This document shows, one piece after another, positions 18,574 through 29,234 of a stretch of DNA of 64,000 nt (the first letter of the stretch is position 1; every line of letters starts with the position of its first letter). Source of the stretch: Betaproteobacteria bacterium HGW-Betaproteobacteria-3 (GTDB lineage: Bacteria > Pseudomonadota > Gammaproteobacteria > Burkholderiales > Burkholderiaceae_C); the NCBI GenBank assembly GCA_002842205.1, contig PHCI01000006.1, positions 1 to 64,000 on the forward strand, given 5' to 3'. Position numbers and translations under genes: made by a program. Under the pieces are notes generated by a model that was not told where the DNA came from, searched no databases, and saw only the letters and a program-made list of their open reading frames with translations.

Positions 18574-19533
18574 TTACTTGGTCAGGCCGACTTCCTTGTA
18601 ATAGCGCGCCGCACCGGGGTGCACCGGGACTGGCATGCCGTGGAGTGCGTTCTCGCGCTTGATCACCTTGGCGGCGTTGTGGGCGGCATACAGGGTGTCG
18701 AGGTTTTCGTACATGGACTTGGCCATCTGGTAGGCCAGTTCGTCGGACACGCCCGCATGCGTCACCAGAAAGTTGGGGATGGCGGCGGTGGCCACGTCGG
18801 CCGTCTGGCCGGCATAGGTGTTGGCCGGAATCACCGAGGCCTGGTAGGCGGCGTCGCCCACTTTGGCGATGACGTCGGCCGGCACCGGGACCACCACGAT
18901 CTTGACCGAGGTGGCCAGGTCGCGGATGGACGCCACGCCCAGACCCGCGGACTGCAGCGTTGCGTCAAGCTGGCGGTTCTTGATGAGTTCGACCGACTCG
19001 CCGAAAGGCAGGTACTCGACCTTGGAGAGGTCCGTGTAGCCCAGCCCGGCGGCCTTGAAAATGGCGCGTGCGTTCAGTTCCGTGCCCGATTTGGCCGCAC
19101 CGACCGAAACCCGTTTGCCTTTGAGGTCCGCCAGCGTCTTGATGCCGGAGTCGGCACTGGCGACGATCTGGATGTAGTTGTTGTAGGTGGCAGAAAGGCC
19201 GCGCAGCTTGTCCAGCTTGTTGGGGAAACCGGCTTCGGGTTCGCCCTTCCAGGCGTTGGACACCGCGTCGCCCAGGGCCAGGGCCAGTTCGCCGCGCCCG
19301 GCCTGCAGCAGATTGAGGTTTTCGGCCGATGCCTTGGTCACTTGCGCCGTGGCCTTGGCGCCGGGGATGGCCTTGCCGTAAATCTGCGACAGGGCCACAC
19401 CCAGCGGGTAGTACACGCCGCTCTGGCCACCGGTGAGGATGTTGATGAATTGCGTCTGCTGGGCCACGGCCGCACCCGTCACGAGGGCCGCCCCGAGGGA
19501 AATGGCAAGCACAGCACGTCGGCTAATCTGCAT
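18574..19533 (-). CDS. TAXI family TRAP transporter solute-binding protein
   Basis: A 319-residue periplasmic binding protein with a Sec signal peptide (about 1-24, ...AAVAQQ). Family hallmarks are TGGQSGVYYPLGVALSQIY near the mature N-terminus, LKGKRVSVGAAKSGTE and GLSATYNNYIQIV. It captures a small organic anion, possibly glutamate or a dicarboxylate as in some TAXI systems. A GGAGA ribosome-binding site lies just upstream of the ATG. It heads the minus-strand operon with the fused permease and the DUF1850 protein. Confidence 0.92.
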   Translation of the reverse strand: MQISRRAVLAISLGAALVTGAAVAQQTQFINILTGGQSGVYYPLGVALSQIYGKAIPGAKATAQVTKASAENLNLLQAGRGELALALGDAVSNAWKGEPEAGFPNKLDKLRGLSATYNNYIQIVASADSGIKTLADLKGKRVSVGAAKSGTELNARAIFKAAGLGYTDLSKVEYLPFGESVELIKNRQLDATLQSAGLGVASIRDLATSVKIVVVPVPADVIAKVGDAAYQASVIPANTYAGQTADVATAAIPNFLVTHAGVSDELAYQMAKSMYENLDTLYAAHNAAKVIKRENALHGMPVPVHPGAARYYKEVGLTK

Positions 19534-19637
19534 GGAGTCTCCTTGAATCGCTGAGAAAGACTGCCAATGTAACCACCTGCGCCCGTTTTCGCGTCAGTGA
19601 TTACCACAGTTTTGGTCAAGTTTCGGCGGATGTGCGC

Positions 19638-20510
19638 TCAGGTCGCCGCGTCGTCCAGCCGCCGAGCGCGGGCCAGCCGCCAGGCGTCGTCGGCACTGCC
19701 GTCGGGCGCGCCGGTGTACACGTCTTCGAGCGTGGTGGCGGTTTCGTTCAGGTGGGTGTCCAGCGCCACGCGGTTGTCAAAGACGAAGCACTCGCCGTGC
19801 CAGTCGCGCTCGGCGTCTGGCATGGCCTTGAAGTAGTTAAGGATGCCGCCTTCAAGCTGGTAGGCCGTGAGGCCCAGGTCGAGCATCCAGGCGCTGGTTT
19901 TTTCGCAGCGGATGCCGCCGGTGCAGTACATGGCCACACGCTTGCCCTCGCGCTTCCAGGCGTCGGCGTGGGCGCGCACGTAGTCGGGGAAGTCGCGGAA
20001 GTTGGTGACCTGCGGGTCGATGGCGTTGGCAAAGTGGCCCAGGCGGAATTCAAAGCTGTTGCGGTTGTCCAGCAGCACCACGTCGGGCTGGGCGATGAGT
20101 TCGCGCCAGTCCTGCGGGCTGACGTTGACGCCGGTGCGCGCCGCGGCGTCGACCCCGGCAATGCCCAGTGGCACGATCTCGGCCTTGAGGTGCACCTTGA
20201 GCTTGCGAAACGGCACGGTCTGGCAGTCGGTGCGCTTGAACACCATGCCGGCAAAGACGCCGCCGAGCGGGCCGGCGGCGGCCGAGAGCGCCTGCTCGAT
20301 GGCGTCCAGCGCCTCGGGCGGGCCCGCGAGCATGCCGTTGATGCCCTCCGCCGCCACCAGAATGCTCCCCGTGAGCGCGGGCAGGCCATCGCCCGGGTGC
20401 GCCGTCCATTCACGCAGTTGTGCGGCCACGCGGGCCGGGTCGGCCAGTCGGGCGAACTTGTAGAACGCGGTGTGCTGCAAGGGGGCGGCGGGCGGGGTGC
20501 TGGCGGTCAT
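19638..20510 (-). CDS. trhO: tRNA uridine(34) hydroxylase TrhO (rhodanese-related)
   Basis: A 290-residue YceA/TrhO-type protein: an N-terminal acylphosphatase-like domain (KFARLADPARVAAQL to KAEIVPLG) followed by a rhodanese domain with active-site loop CTGGIRC after MY. TrhO adds an oxygen to C5 of U34 in a subset of tRNAs, the first step to 5-methoxyuridine or cmo5U in an oxygen-dependent route. The start is placed at the ATG at 20510; the frame is open to 20627, but that extension is translated dispersed repeat and not family-like. Confidence 0.92.
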   Translation of the reverse strand: MTASTPPAAPLQHTAFYKFARLADPARVAAQLREWTAHPGDGLPALTGSILVAAEGINGMLAGPPEALDAIEQALSAAAGPLGGVFAGMVFKRTDCQTVPFRKLKVHLKAEIVPLGIAGVDAAARTGVNVSPQDWRELIAQPDVVLLDNRNSFEFRLGHFANAIDPQVTNFRDFPDYVRAHADAWKREGKRVAMYCTGGIRCEKTSAWMLDLGLTAYQLEGGILNYFKAMPDAERDWHGECFVFDNRVALDTHLNETATTLEDVYTGAPDGSADDAWRLARARRLDDAAT

Positions 20511-20571
20511 GGGCGAAGGCACGGCGGGCGGCTGCGCCAAGGGGAAGGGTCGGGTGCGAATTTTATCAATA

Positions 20572-20622
20572 AAAAAGGGCGGTTGCCCCCGCCCTTCAAT
20601 GATAGTTTGCTTTTTATTCGAT
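20572..20622 (-). repeat. dispersed ~45-bp repeat, copy 4
   Basis: On the minus strand reads AGCAAACTATCATTGAAGGG then CGGGGGCAACCGCCC, a divergent member. It sits between the 56-residue basic protein gene and trhO, with further TAGCAAAC-like sequence next to it (20622-20632). Confidence 0.6.
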
Positions 20623-20648
20623 AGCAAACAATGCGTACAAGCGGGGCT

Positions 20649-20819
20649 TCAGCCGCCCTTCTTGGCGCGCTTGCCGGGGTTCTTCTTGCTGCGCGTGGCG
20701 GTGCCGCGCTCCAGGCTGACCTTCTGGCCGCCACCGGCGCGGGGCAGCGAGGTCCCCGGCAGGGGGGTAGGGGCCGGGGTGCGTTTGCGGTCGGCTTCGG
20801 TGACGATTTTGTTGCCCAT
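20649..20819 (-). CDS. small basic protein of 56 residues, unrecognised
   Basis: A short frame beginning MGNKIVTEADRKRTPAP and ending in a Lys/Arg/Gly-rich tail, RSKKNPGKRAKKGG. A GGAG ribosome-binding site lies six bases upstream of the ATG, and codon use is strongly GC3-biased like the neighbours, which supports it as a real gene. The high positive charge suggests RNA, ribosome or DNA contact, but no family is recognised. Confidence 0.65.
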   Translation of the reverse strand: MGNKIVTEADRKRTPAPTPLPGTSLPRAGGGQKVSLERGTATRSKKNPGKRAKKGG

Positions 20820-20911
20820 GAGGTGCTCCGTGAAGGCTGAGATGAAAACCCTCGATTAAAACACGGCGCCGCTGCCTTGGGTTGGATGCGGCGGCCTCGC
20901 CTTGCGCGGCG

Positions 20912-21844
20912 CTAGGGCAGCGTGTGCAACGGGATGTCCTGCGCCACGGCCAGGCGGTCGAGTTGCTCGCGGGTGTGTGCACGGAAAAACGCGGTGATGG
21001 CCTCATGGGTGGCGGGCGCGAACATGGCGCGCAGGTCCGATGCGACCACCCCGGCAGCCTGGCACAGCGACGCGGCAAAGTGCGGCTCCAATGCGGCCAC
21101 GCTCACGCGGCCGTCCTTGCACGGGTACACGCGGTAGCCCGCGTGCGCGCCGCCGACGGCCCCCGTGGGTTGCGTCAGGCCCCAGGTGCGCGGCAGGGCC
21201 AGGTAGCGCGCGGCCTCGGACAGCGCCACTTCCAGATACACCCCGCGCGGATGGGGGTCGCCCGAGCCGCTGTAGCGCTCGCTCTGGTGCAGCGCCGCCT
21301 GCAGCACGGCCTCACTGGCCATGAGCGAGCCCGCCATGTCGGCAAACAGCGTGGCGGGCAGGGCCAGCCCGGGCACCAAGCCGGCTTCGGCCAGGTAGGT
21401 GAGGTCGTGGCCGGGTTCTTCGGCCCGTGCGCCCGGCGCGCCCACGATGGCCACCACCGACAGCGACGGGTACCGCGTGTGCAGCGCCTTCCAGCCCAGC
21501 CCGAGCTTGGCCAGCGCCGAGGGGCGAAACGAGGTCAACAGCACCTGCGTTCGGGCCAGCTCGGTGTGCAGGCGTTTTTGGCCGGCGTCGGTCTTGAGGT
21601 CGGCCGTGAGAATCTTCACGCCGGTGTGCAGCGCTGCGTAGGCCGCCGGGTTGTACTGGCCCATCGGGTCGCCCGAGGTGCCTGGCTTGGCTGCGGCCGG
21701 GGCAGGGGGCTCCAGTTTGGTGCAGGTCGCGCCCATGGCGCGCAGGCGCATCAGCGCGGCCGGGCCGGGCAGGTTGAGCGCGAGGCTGAGCACGCGGACG
21801 CCGCGCAGGGCGCGCAGCGGGGAACGGGGGCGGGGCAATGACAT
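20912..21844 (-). CDS. CaiB/BaiF family CoA transferase (racemase-like)
   Basis: A 310-residue type III CoA-transferase family protein. The motif GHDLTYLAEAGL carries the conserved Asp and resembles alpha-methylacyl-CoA racemase (GHDINY in AMACR), so it may racemise or transfer CoA on branched acyl-CoAs. It is shorter than usual (~360-400 residues): the N-terminus is compressed and the C-terminal part ends soon after the AHTREQLDRLAVAQ segment. The upstream sequence contains a dispersed repeat copy. Confidence 0.85.
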   Translation of the reverse strand: MSLPRPRSPLRALRGVRVLSLALNLPGPAALMRLRAMGATCTKLEPPAPAAAKPGTSGDPMGQYNPAAYAALHTGVKILTADLKTDAGQKRLHTELARTQVLLTSFRPSALAKLGLGWKALHTRYPSLSVVAIVGAPGARAEEPGHDLTYLAEAGLVPGLALPATLFADMAGSLMASEAVLQAALHQSERYSGSGDPHPRGVYLEVALSEAARYLALPRTWGLTQPTGAVGGAHAGYRVYPCKDGRVSVAALEPHFAASLCQAAGVVASDLRAMFAPATHEAITAFFRAHTREQLDRLAVAQDIPLHTLP

Positions 21845-21854
21845 GGGGCTCCAA

Positions 21855-21910
21855 TGCTATCTAAAAAATAGCTATCCGCGACCTTTTGACAAGGGCTATG
21901 GCACGAATTT
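21855..21910 (+). repeat. dispersed ~45-bp repeat, copy 5
   Basis: Reads AAAATAGCTATCCGCGACCT followed by TTTGACAAGGGCTATGGCACGAATTT. It uses the AAGGGCTA block rather than GGGGGCT, like the variant in lpxK. It lies between the CoA-transferase start and the pobA stop. Confidence 0.7.
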
Positions 21911-21977
21911 ACCCCAATTTCACGGTGTGGTGCCACACCGGGGCGACCCCGCTCCCGGCGGCGGCTCTGGCGTGGAT

Positions 21978-23273
<1,296 letters not shown>

Positions 23274-23293
23274 GTGGCCTGCGTCACACGGGC

Positions 23294-24052
23294 TCAGTGC
23301 CCGAGGATCTTGGACAGGAAGTCCCGGCTGCGCTCGTTCTGGGGGTTGTTGAAAAACTCGTTGGGGGCGTTTTGTTCGACGATCTGGCCCTGGTCCATGA
23401 AGATCACGCGGTCGGCCACCGCCTTGGCAAAGCCCATTTCGTGCGTGACGCACAGCATGGTAATGCCCTGGTTGGCCAGCTCGATCATCACATCGAGCAC
23501 TTCCTTGATCATCTCGGGGTCGAGGGCCGAAGTGGGTTCATCGAACAGCATGATGCGCGGCGTCAGGCACAGGGCGCGGGCAATCGCCACGCGTTGCTGC
23601 TGCCCCCCCGAGAGCTGCAGCGGGTATTTCTGCGCCTGCTCCGCAATGCGCACGCGCTCGAGTTGCACCATGGCCTTTTCCTCGGCCTCCTTCTTGGGCA
23701 TCTTGCCAACCCACATGGGCGAGAGCGTCAGGTTCTCCAGCACGGTGAGGTGCGGGAACAGGTTGAACTGCTGGAACACCATGCCGACGTTTTTGCGAAC
23801 CTGGTCGATGGCCTTGACGTCGTCGGACAGCTCGGTGCCGTCCACCACCAGGCGGCCTTCCTGATGCTCTTCCAGGCGGTTGATGCAGCGGATCAGCGTG
23901 GATTTGCCCGAGCCCGACGGCCCGCAGATCACGATACGCTCGCCTTGCGCGACAGACAGGTCAATGTCGCGCAGCACATGGAAATTGTTGCCGTACCACT
24001 TGTTGACCTTGTCGAACAGGATGATGGGTCCGGTGGAGGAGGATGTTGTCAT
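23294..24052 (-). CDS. aapP: general L-amino acid ABC transporter ATPase
   Basis: A 252-residue ABC ATPase of the polar amino-acid type. Walker [10 protein letters not shown], signature LSGGQQQR, Walker B IMLFDEP and the switch His (VTHEMGF) are all present. The ATG at 24052 lies one base after the permease stop (24054), so it is translationally coupled as the last gene of aapJQMP. An upstream in-frame start to 24115 overlaps the permease and is rejected. Confidence 0.93.
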   Translation of the reverse strand: MTTSSSTGPIILFDKVNKWYGNNFHVLRDIDLSVAQGERIVICGPSGSGKSTLIRCINRLEEHQEGRLVVDGTELSDDVKAIDQVRKNVGMVFQQFNLFPHLTVLENLTLSPMWVGKMPKKEAEEKAMVQLERVRIAEQAQKYPLQLSGGQQQRVAIARALCLTPRIMLFDEPTSALDPEMIKEVLDVMIELANQGITMLCVTHEMGFAKAVADRVIFMDQGQIVEQNAPNEFFNNPQNERSRDFLSKILGH

Positions 24053-24053
24053 G

Positions 24054-25154
24054 TCAGCGCGCCTTGCCCTTGTTGACCTGCTTTTCCACCCACACGCTGT
24101 AGCGCGACATGGCAAAGCAGAAAGCGAAATAGATCAGGGCGATGAAGAGATAGCCCTCGATCTTGTAGGGACGCCAGTCGGCGTCGGAATTCAGCGCCAG
24201 TCCGAGTGCACCCGTCAGCTCATACAGGCTCACGATGGTGACCAGCGAGGTGTCCTTGAAGATGGCGATGAAGTTGTTCATGATGCCCGGCACGACCATC
24301 GCCAGCGCCTGGGGCAAGACGATCTTGCGCTGCGTCTGCCAGTACGACAGGCCGATCGTGGCGGCCGCTTCGATCTGGCCCTTGGGGATGGCCTGTAGCC
24401 CACCGCGGATCACCTCGGCCATGTAGGCGGCCGAAAACAGCGTGATGCCCACCAGCACGCGGATCAGCACGTCGATGTTGAAGCCCGGCGGCATGAACAG
24501 CGGGAACATGAACGACGCCATGAACAGCACCGAAATCAGCGGCACGCCGCGGATCAACTCGACGTAGATGGTGCAGAAGGTCCGGATGGCGGGCAGACTG
24601 GAGCGCCGCCCCAGGGCCACCACCAGCGCGATCGGGAAGGCCATGGCAATGGACAGCGTGGCCAGCAGCAGCGTGAGGGGCAGGCCGCCCCAGCGGTCGG
24701 TCTCGACCTTGGTCAGACCCAGCGCGTTTCCGTACATCAGCAGGAAGAAGATCGAAAGCACGCCGATCCACAGCAGCACCAGCCATGGGCGCCAGAACGC
24801 GCGCATGCAACTGGCCGCCAGCAGGGCCATCATGAGCAGCGTGGCCACCAGGGGGCGCCACTGCTCCTCAAACGGGTAACGACCGAAGATGATGAAACGG
24901 TATTTTTCCGTCACCACACCCCAGCAGGCGCCGCTGATCACACGGCAGGCCTCGGCGTCGGCCACCCAGCTGGCCTTGAACAAGGCCCAGTTGAGCAGCT
25001 GCGGGCCGTACCACAGCAGCAGTGCACCCATCAGGACGGTGGTCAGCGAGGTCTTCCAGTCACCGAACAGGTTGCTGCGAACCCAGGCCACTGGGCCTTC
25101 AAGTCTGACCGGCGCGCTGCGGGCCGGCACGGGTTGGAACGTTTGGCCGGTCAT
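24054..25154 (-). CDS. aapM: general L-amino acid ABC transporter permease AapM
   Basis: A 366-residue inner-membrane permease of the HisM/AapM family, larger than simple His permeases because of an extra loop with Trp- and Cys-rich sequence (about 60-110), typical of AapM/BztC. The permease EAA-like motif is [18 protein letters not shown]. It starts one base after the aapQ stop. Confidence 0.92.
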   Translation of the reverse strand: MTGQTFQPVPARSAPVRLEGPVAWVRSNLFGDWKTSLTTVLMGALLLWYGPQLLNWALFKASWVADAEACRVISGACWGVVTEKYRFIIFGRYPFEEQWRPLVATLLMMALLAASCMRAFWRPWLVLLWIGVLSIFFLLMYGNALGLTKVETDRWGGLPLTLLLATLSIAMAFPIALVVALGRRSSLPAIRTFCTIYVELIRGVPLISVLFMASFMFPLFMPPGFNIDVLIRVLVGITLFSAAYMAEVIRGGLQAIPKGQIEAAATIGLSYWQTQRKIVLPQALAMVVPGIMNNFIAIFKDTSLVTIVSLYELTGALGLALNSDADWRPYKIEGYLFIALIYFAFCFAMSRYSVWVEKQVNKGKAR

Positions 25155-25155
25155 G

Positions 25156-26331
25156 CTAGCGCTCCTTGATGGCCGAACGGGCGTTGTACCAGTTCATCAG
25201 CAGTGAGGTGGCCAGCGATGTGGTGAGGTACACCAGCATCACGATGGCAATGCACTCCACTGCGCGACCCGTCTGGTTGATGGCCGTGTTGGCGATGGAC
25301 ACCACATCCGGGTAGCCAATGGCCACGGCCAGCGAGGAATTCTTGGTGAGGTTGAGGTACTGGTTGGTCAGTGGCGGGATGATCACGCGCAAGGCCTGGG
25401 GCAGCATCACAAGCCGCATGTTCTGGCCCTGGCTCAAACCGATGGCGCTGGCGGCTTCTCCCTGACCTGAAGGAACCGACTGAATGCCCGCCCGCACCAC
25501 TTCGGCCACGAAGGCCGCCGTGTAGATGGTCAGGCCCAGCAACACCGCCAGAAACTCCGGCGACAGCGCGCCCCCCCGTTCCACTGCAAATTCGCCCTGC
25601 CGGGGATAGTTCAGGGCGGTGGGCGCGCCACCGGCAAGCCAGCCGATCACGCCGCATCCCGCCACAAGGGCCAGTGGCATCCAGAACATGCTGCGGGGCT
25701 TGCCGGTTTCCTCAAAGAGATGCCGGGCCCGGCGCCGGTACCACCAGCCCAGAATGCACCCGAAGACCAGCCCGATCGCCGCCCAGGCGTGGCCACTGGC
25801 CCAGATCGGGATGGGGAAATTGACGCCCGCCTTGCTGAGGAACATCGAACCCACCACCAGCGGTTCATAAGGGGCGGGCAGGATTTCGGTCAGCAGCAAA
25901 TACCACATGAGCAGTTGCAGCAGGATGGGAATGTTGCGGAAAAACTCCACATAAACGGTGCACAGCCCACGCACCAGCGCATTGCGTGAGAATCGCCCGA
26001 CGCCGATGGCGACACCGATGAAGGTGCAAAGAATGATGCCAATGATGGCCACGCGCAACGTGTTGGCCAGGCCGGCCAGGAAAGCATGCCAATAAGGCTC
26101 GGCCGAGTCAAAGTTGTAGAGCCCTTCGCCGATGTCAAAGCCCGCGGGTTGGGTCAGGAAGTCAAAGCCGCTCTGGATGCCACGCACCCGCATGTTGGTG
26201 CTGGTGTTGTGGGCCAAAAACCAGACGAACAGGCCAATCAGCGCGATGGCGATGGCCTGGTAGATCAGGCCACGAAAGGCCTGACTGCGCCAGGACCAGT
26301 TCCTCTTTTTGGGTGGTTGACGTTCAGACAT
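25156..26331 (-). CDS. aapQ: general L-amino acid ABC transporter permease AapQ
   Basis: A 391-residue permease with the large periplasmic insert characteristic of AapQ/BztB and the EAA-like motif EVVRAGIQSVPSGQGEAA. It pairs with AapM to form the membrane channel. The start at 26331 lies 132 bp downstream of aapJ, with an intercistronic hairpin in between. Confidence 0.92.
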   Translation of the reverse strand: MSERQPPKKRNWSWRSQAFRGLIYQAIAIALIGLFVWFLAHNTSTNMRVRGIQSGFDFLTQPAGFDIGEGLYNFDSAEPYWHAFLAGLANTLRVAIIGIILCTFIGVAIGVGRFSRNALVRGLCTVYVEFFRNIPILLQLLMWYLLLTEILPAPYEPLVVGSMFLSKAGVNFPIPIWASGHAWAAIGLVFGCILGWWYRRRARHLFEETGKPRSMFWMPLALVAGCGVIGWLAGGAPTALNYPRQGEFAVERGGALSPEFLAVLLGLTIYTAAFVAEVVRAGIQSVPSGQGEAASAIGLSQGQNMRLVMLPQALRVIIPPLTNQYLNLTKNSSLAVAIGYPDVVSIANTAINQTGRAVECIAIVMLVYLTTSLATSLLMNWYNARSAIKER

Positions 26332-26358
26332 GGGGCCCTGTCGAAGCGATGGGAAAGG

Positions 26359-26381
26359 CCAGCCTGCAAGGTGCAGGCTGG
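26359..26381 (-). promoter_or_regulatory. intercistronic hairpin between aapJ and aapQ
   Basis: Perfect 10-bp stem CCAGCCTGCA / TGCAGGCTGG with a 3-base loop. It is not followed by a clear U-run on the minus strand, so it is more likely an mRNA-stabilising or processing hairpin than a terminator. Confidence 0.55.
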
Positions 26382-26463
26382 GCGGGCATGATGGTCAAGA
26401 CATGCAAAAAACGGGCCGGGCGGCGCGTGAGGGCGGCCGCGCGGCAGCGTTTGGGGCTGGGGT

Positions 26464-27495
26464 TCAGCGGATCGGGGGGGCGTACATCAGGCCGCCCTTG
26501 TTCCACTGGTTGTTGACGCCACGGGGCAGTTTGATGGCGGATTTCGGGCCCACATTGCGCTCGAAGATTTCGCCGTAATTGCCGGTGGCCTTGATGGCGC
26601 GGGCCATCCATTCCTTGTCGAGGCCCAGCAGCTTGCCGGTGTCCTCACCCGTGCCCAGAATGCGTTGCACAGAGGGGTCGGCGCTGCTCTTCATCTGGTC
26701 CACGTTGGCCTGGGTGATGCCGTTTTCTTCGGCTTCGAGCAGGCCGTAAATGACCCACTTGACGATGGCAAACCACTCATCGTCGCCGCGGCGCACCATC
26801 GGGCCCAGTGGCTCCTTGGAGATCAGTTCGGGCAGGATGACGTGTTCGTCGGGATTTTTGGCTTCCTTGTTGCGGGTGGAGGCAAGGCCGGATGCGTCGG
26901 TGGTGTAGGCAATGCAGCGTCCGGCGAAATAGGCCCCGGTGGCGGCTTCCTGCTTCTCGAACACGACCGGTTTGATATTCAGGTTGTTGGCTTTGGAGTA
27001 GTCGGTGAGGTTCTTTTCGGTGGTGGTGCCGGACTGCACGCACACCGTCTGGCCCTTGAGCTGCTTGGCGCTCTTGATCTTGCTCTTCACCGGCACCATG
27101 AAGCCCTGGCCGTCGTAATAGGTGACGGCGGTCATGTTCAGGCCCAACGAAGCGTCACGGGTCAGGGTAAACGTGGTGTTGCGTGACAGCACATCGACCT
27201 CGCCGGACTGCAGTGCGGTGAAGCGCTGTTGTGCGTTCAGCGGTACATATTTGATTTTCTCGGCATCACCGAGCACGGCTGCAGCGACGGCGCGGCACAC
27301 ATCCACGTCCAGCCCCGACCACTTGCCGCTGGAGTCTGCTGCGGAAAAGCCCGCCAGGCCCGTATTCACGCCGCAGACGACCTGGCCGCGCGACTTGATG
27401 GCGTCCAGGGTTTTGCCGGCAAAGGCAGGCGCGGCCGTCATCACGGCGGCGGTGCCCAGGCTCAGGGCCAGAAGGGATCGGTTGAGTTTCTTCAT
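26464..27495 (-). CDS. aapJ: general L-amino acid ABC transporter binding protein
   Basis: A 343-residue periplasmic binding protein with a signal peptide (1-26, ...TAAPAFAGK). AapJ/BztA hallmarks are RGQVVCGVNTGLAGFS, WSGLDVDVCRAVAAAV, LSRNTTFTLTRD and the final KGGLMYAPPIR. It binds a broad range of L-amino acids. It heads the aapJQMP operon and is transcribed divergently from the IclR regulator across a 197-bp gap that is AT-rich (27545-27620) and should hold both promoters. Confidence 0.94.
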   Translation of the reverse strand: MKKLNRSLLALSLGTAAVMTAAPAFAGKTLDAIKSRGQVVCGVNTGLAGFSAADSSGKWSGLDVDVCRAVAAAVLGDAEKIKYVPLNAQQRFTALQSGEVDVLSRNTTFTLTRDASLGLNMTAVTYYDGQGFMVPVKSKIKSAKQLKGQTVCVQSGTTTEKNLTDYSKANNLNIKPVVFEKQEAATGAYFAGRCIAYTTDASGLASTRNKEAKNPDEHVILPELISKEPLGPMVRRGDDEWFAIVKWVIYGLLEAEENGITQANVDQMKSSADPSVQRILGTGEDTGKLLGLDKEWMARAIKATGNYGEIFERNVGPKSAIKLPRGVNNQWNKGGLMYAPPIR

Positions 27496-27692
27496 CAGGG
27501 TGACTCCAGTGTTATGAGGATGGCGCGGGGTTGCGCGAACGTCAGCGGGCGATTGTGTGAGACTATTTCAATAAATACAAATAGAGGAAAGCACTTACCT
27601 TATGCAAAAACTGTATAGCCTCAAAGGCCAGGGGCCGTTCCGGTGTTGCCGGTCTTCCTCGCCCGCCTGCGCAAAAGATTAACGCATTTGAA

Positions 27693-28448
27693 ATGATTGC
27701 AAAAGGGGATTTGATCGGGGGTATGGTCAAGGGAATGGCCGTTCTGGAGAGCTTTGATACCGAGCGCCAGCGCCTCAATGCCACCCTGGCCGCGCAGCGG
27801 GCGGGGCTCACACGCGCGGCCGCACGGCGCCATTTGCTGACATTGGCGCACCTGGGCTACCTTGAAACAGACGGCAGTTATTTCTGGCTGGCGCCCAAGG
27901 TGCTGCGGTTTTCGGGCAGCTATCTGGCTTCGGCGCGGTTGCCGCGCCTGCTGCAGCCGACGCTCAACCGCATGGCAGCGCAGTCCGGCGAAGCATTCTC
28001 TGCCGTGGTGCTGGATGGCGACGAGGTGGTGATCGTGGCGCGCAGCGGGCCGACCCGGTTGCTGGCCTACGGCCTCCATCTGGGCGCGCGCTTGCCGGCC
28101 CACGCCACGTCCACCGGCCGCGTGCTGCTCGCGGCCATGCCCAAGGCCGCGTTCTCCGCCTGGATGAAGGCGAGAACGCTGCCGCGACTGACGCCGCACA
28201 CCACCGTGGAGCCCCGAAAGTTTCGCATGCTCATTGAGCAGGCCCGGGTGGACGACTGGTGTGTGGCCAGCGAAGAGCACGAACTCGGGGTCCACGCGCT
28301 GGCCGTGCCGTTGCGCAACATGCAGGGGCGCGCGGTGGCGGCGCTCAACGTGGTGGCGTCCCCCCAGCGTCTGGTGGCGGGCGCGATGCAGCGCGACTTG
28401 CTGCCGATGCTGCTTGAAGCCGCGCGGGAGTTGCGACCGCTGCTGTAG
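27693..28448 (+). CDS. IclR family regulator of the PcaU/PcaR/PobR subgroup
   Basis: A 251-residue IclR-type regulator: an N-terminal winged helix (about 10-65, with LTRAAARRHLLTLAHLGYLE) and a C-terminal effector domain containing RLPAHATSTGRVLLAAM. The combination TRAAARR plus LPAxATSxGRVLLA is typical of PcaU/PcaR/PobR, which respond to protocatechuate, beta-ketoadipate or 4-hydroxybenzoate. It probably controls aromatic genes such as pobA, 4.5 kb away, rather than the adjacent aapJ. The ATG at 27693 lacks a clear ribosome-binding site; the ATG at 27723 is an alternative. Confidence 0.88.
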   Translation: MIAKGDLIGGMVKGMAVLESFDTERQRLNATLAAQRAGLTRAAARRHLLTLAHLGYLETDGSYFWLAPKVLRFSGSYLASARLPRLLQPTLNRMAAQSGEAFSAVVLDGDEVVIVARSGPTRLLAYGLHLGARLPAHATSTGRVLLAAMPKAAFSAWMKARTLPRLTPHTTVEPRKFRMLIEQARVDDWCVASEEHELGVHALAVPLRNMQGRAVAALNVVASPQRLVAGAMQRDLLPMLLEAARELRPLL

Positions 28449-28492
28449 GCCGACGCCGATCGCGCGGGCGGTCAGGTTGCGCCGCCCTCGAT

Positions 28493-29233
28493 TCAGACGC
28501 CCAGGTGCTGCTCGAGCAATGCCGGATTGGCCTGCAGTTCGGCGGAGGTGCCTTCAAACACCACTTCGCCCTTGACGAGAATGACGTTGCGGTCGGTGAT
28601 GCGCGTGACGTGCTTCCAGTTCTTGTCGACGATGATGCTGCTGATGCCGCTGTCGCGGATGACGTCGCAGATGCGCCAGATCTCGCGCGCGATCAGTGGC
28701 GCCAGACCTTCGGTGGCCTCGTCAAGGATCAGCACATCCGGGTGAGTCATGAGCGCGCGGCCGATGGTGAGCATCTGCTGCTCACCGCCGGACAGTTGCT
28801 GGCCACCGTGGTTCAGGCGCTCGGCCAGCCGCGGGAAGGTCTCGAGCACGCGCTCGTAGGTCCAGTCGCGCGGGCCCGCTTCACCGGTCGCCCCTTGGCG
28901 TGGTCGCGCGGCCATCAGGAGGTTTTCCCGCACGCTCAGGTTGCCGAAAATTCCGCGCCCTTCGGGCACGTAGGCCACGCCCTGTCGGGCGATCTCGTAG
29001 GGCGGCCGGCCGGTCATGTCGCGCCCCATGATTTCAACCGTGCCGCTGCGGGGCTTGACCAGGCCCACCAGGCTTTTGAGCAGGGTGCTTTTGCCCATGC
29101 CGTTGCGGCCCATCAGGCCGATGGTCTGGCCGCGGGGGATGTCAAAGTCAATGCCACGCAGGATATGGCTCGCACCGTAATAGGTGTGCAGGCCGCGTGC
29201 GCGGATCAGCAGCTCGGGGGATGTCGGCGCCAT
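28493..29233 (-). CDS. livF: branched-chain amino acid-type ABC transporter ATPase LivF
   Basis: A 246-residue ABC ATPase. Walker A GRNGMGKST, signature LSGGEQQM, and Walker B LILDEATEGL with LivF-style QGVAYVPEGRGIFGNLSVRENL. It is the distal gene of the minus-strand liv operon; its ATG at 29233 lies one base after the livG stop. Confidence 0.93.
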   Translation of the reverse strand: MAPTSPELLIRARGLHTYYGASHILRGIDFDIPRGQTIGLMGRNGMGKSTLLKSLVGLVKPRSGTVEIMGRDMTGRPPYEIARQGVAYVPEGRGIFGNLSVRENLLMAARPRQGATGEAGPRDWTYERVLETFPRLAERLNHGGQQLSGGEQQMLTIGRALMTHPDVLILDEATEGLAPLIAREIWRICDVIRDSGISSIIVDKNWKHVTRITDRNVILVKGEVVFEGTSAELQANPALLEQHLGV

Positions 29234-29234
29234 C

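Noticed and set aside
16504-19554. 1016-codon open frame on the plus strand
   Set aside because: It is antisense to the TRAP permease and TAXI binding protein, both of which match their families over full length; the frame is low-complexity His/Gln/Arg-rich, as expected for a shadow of GC3-biased genes.
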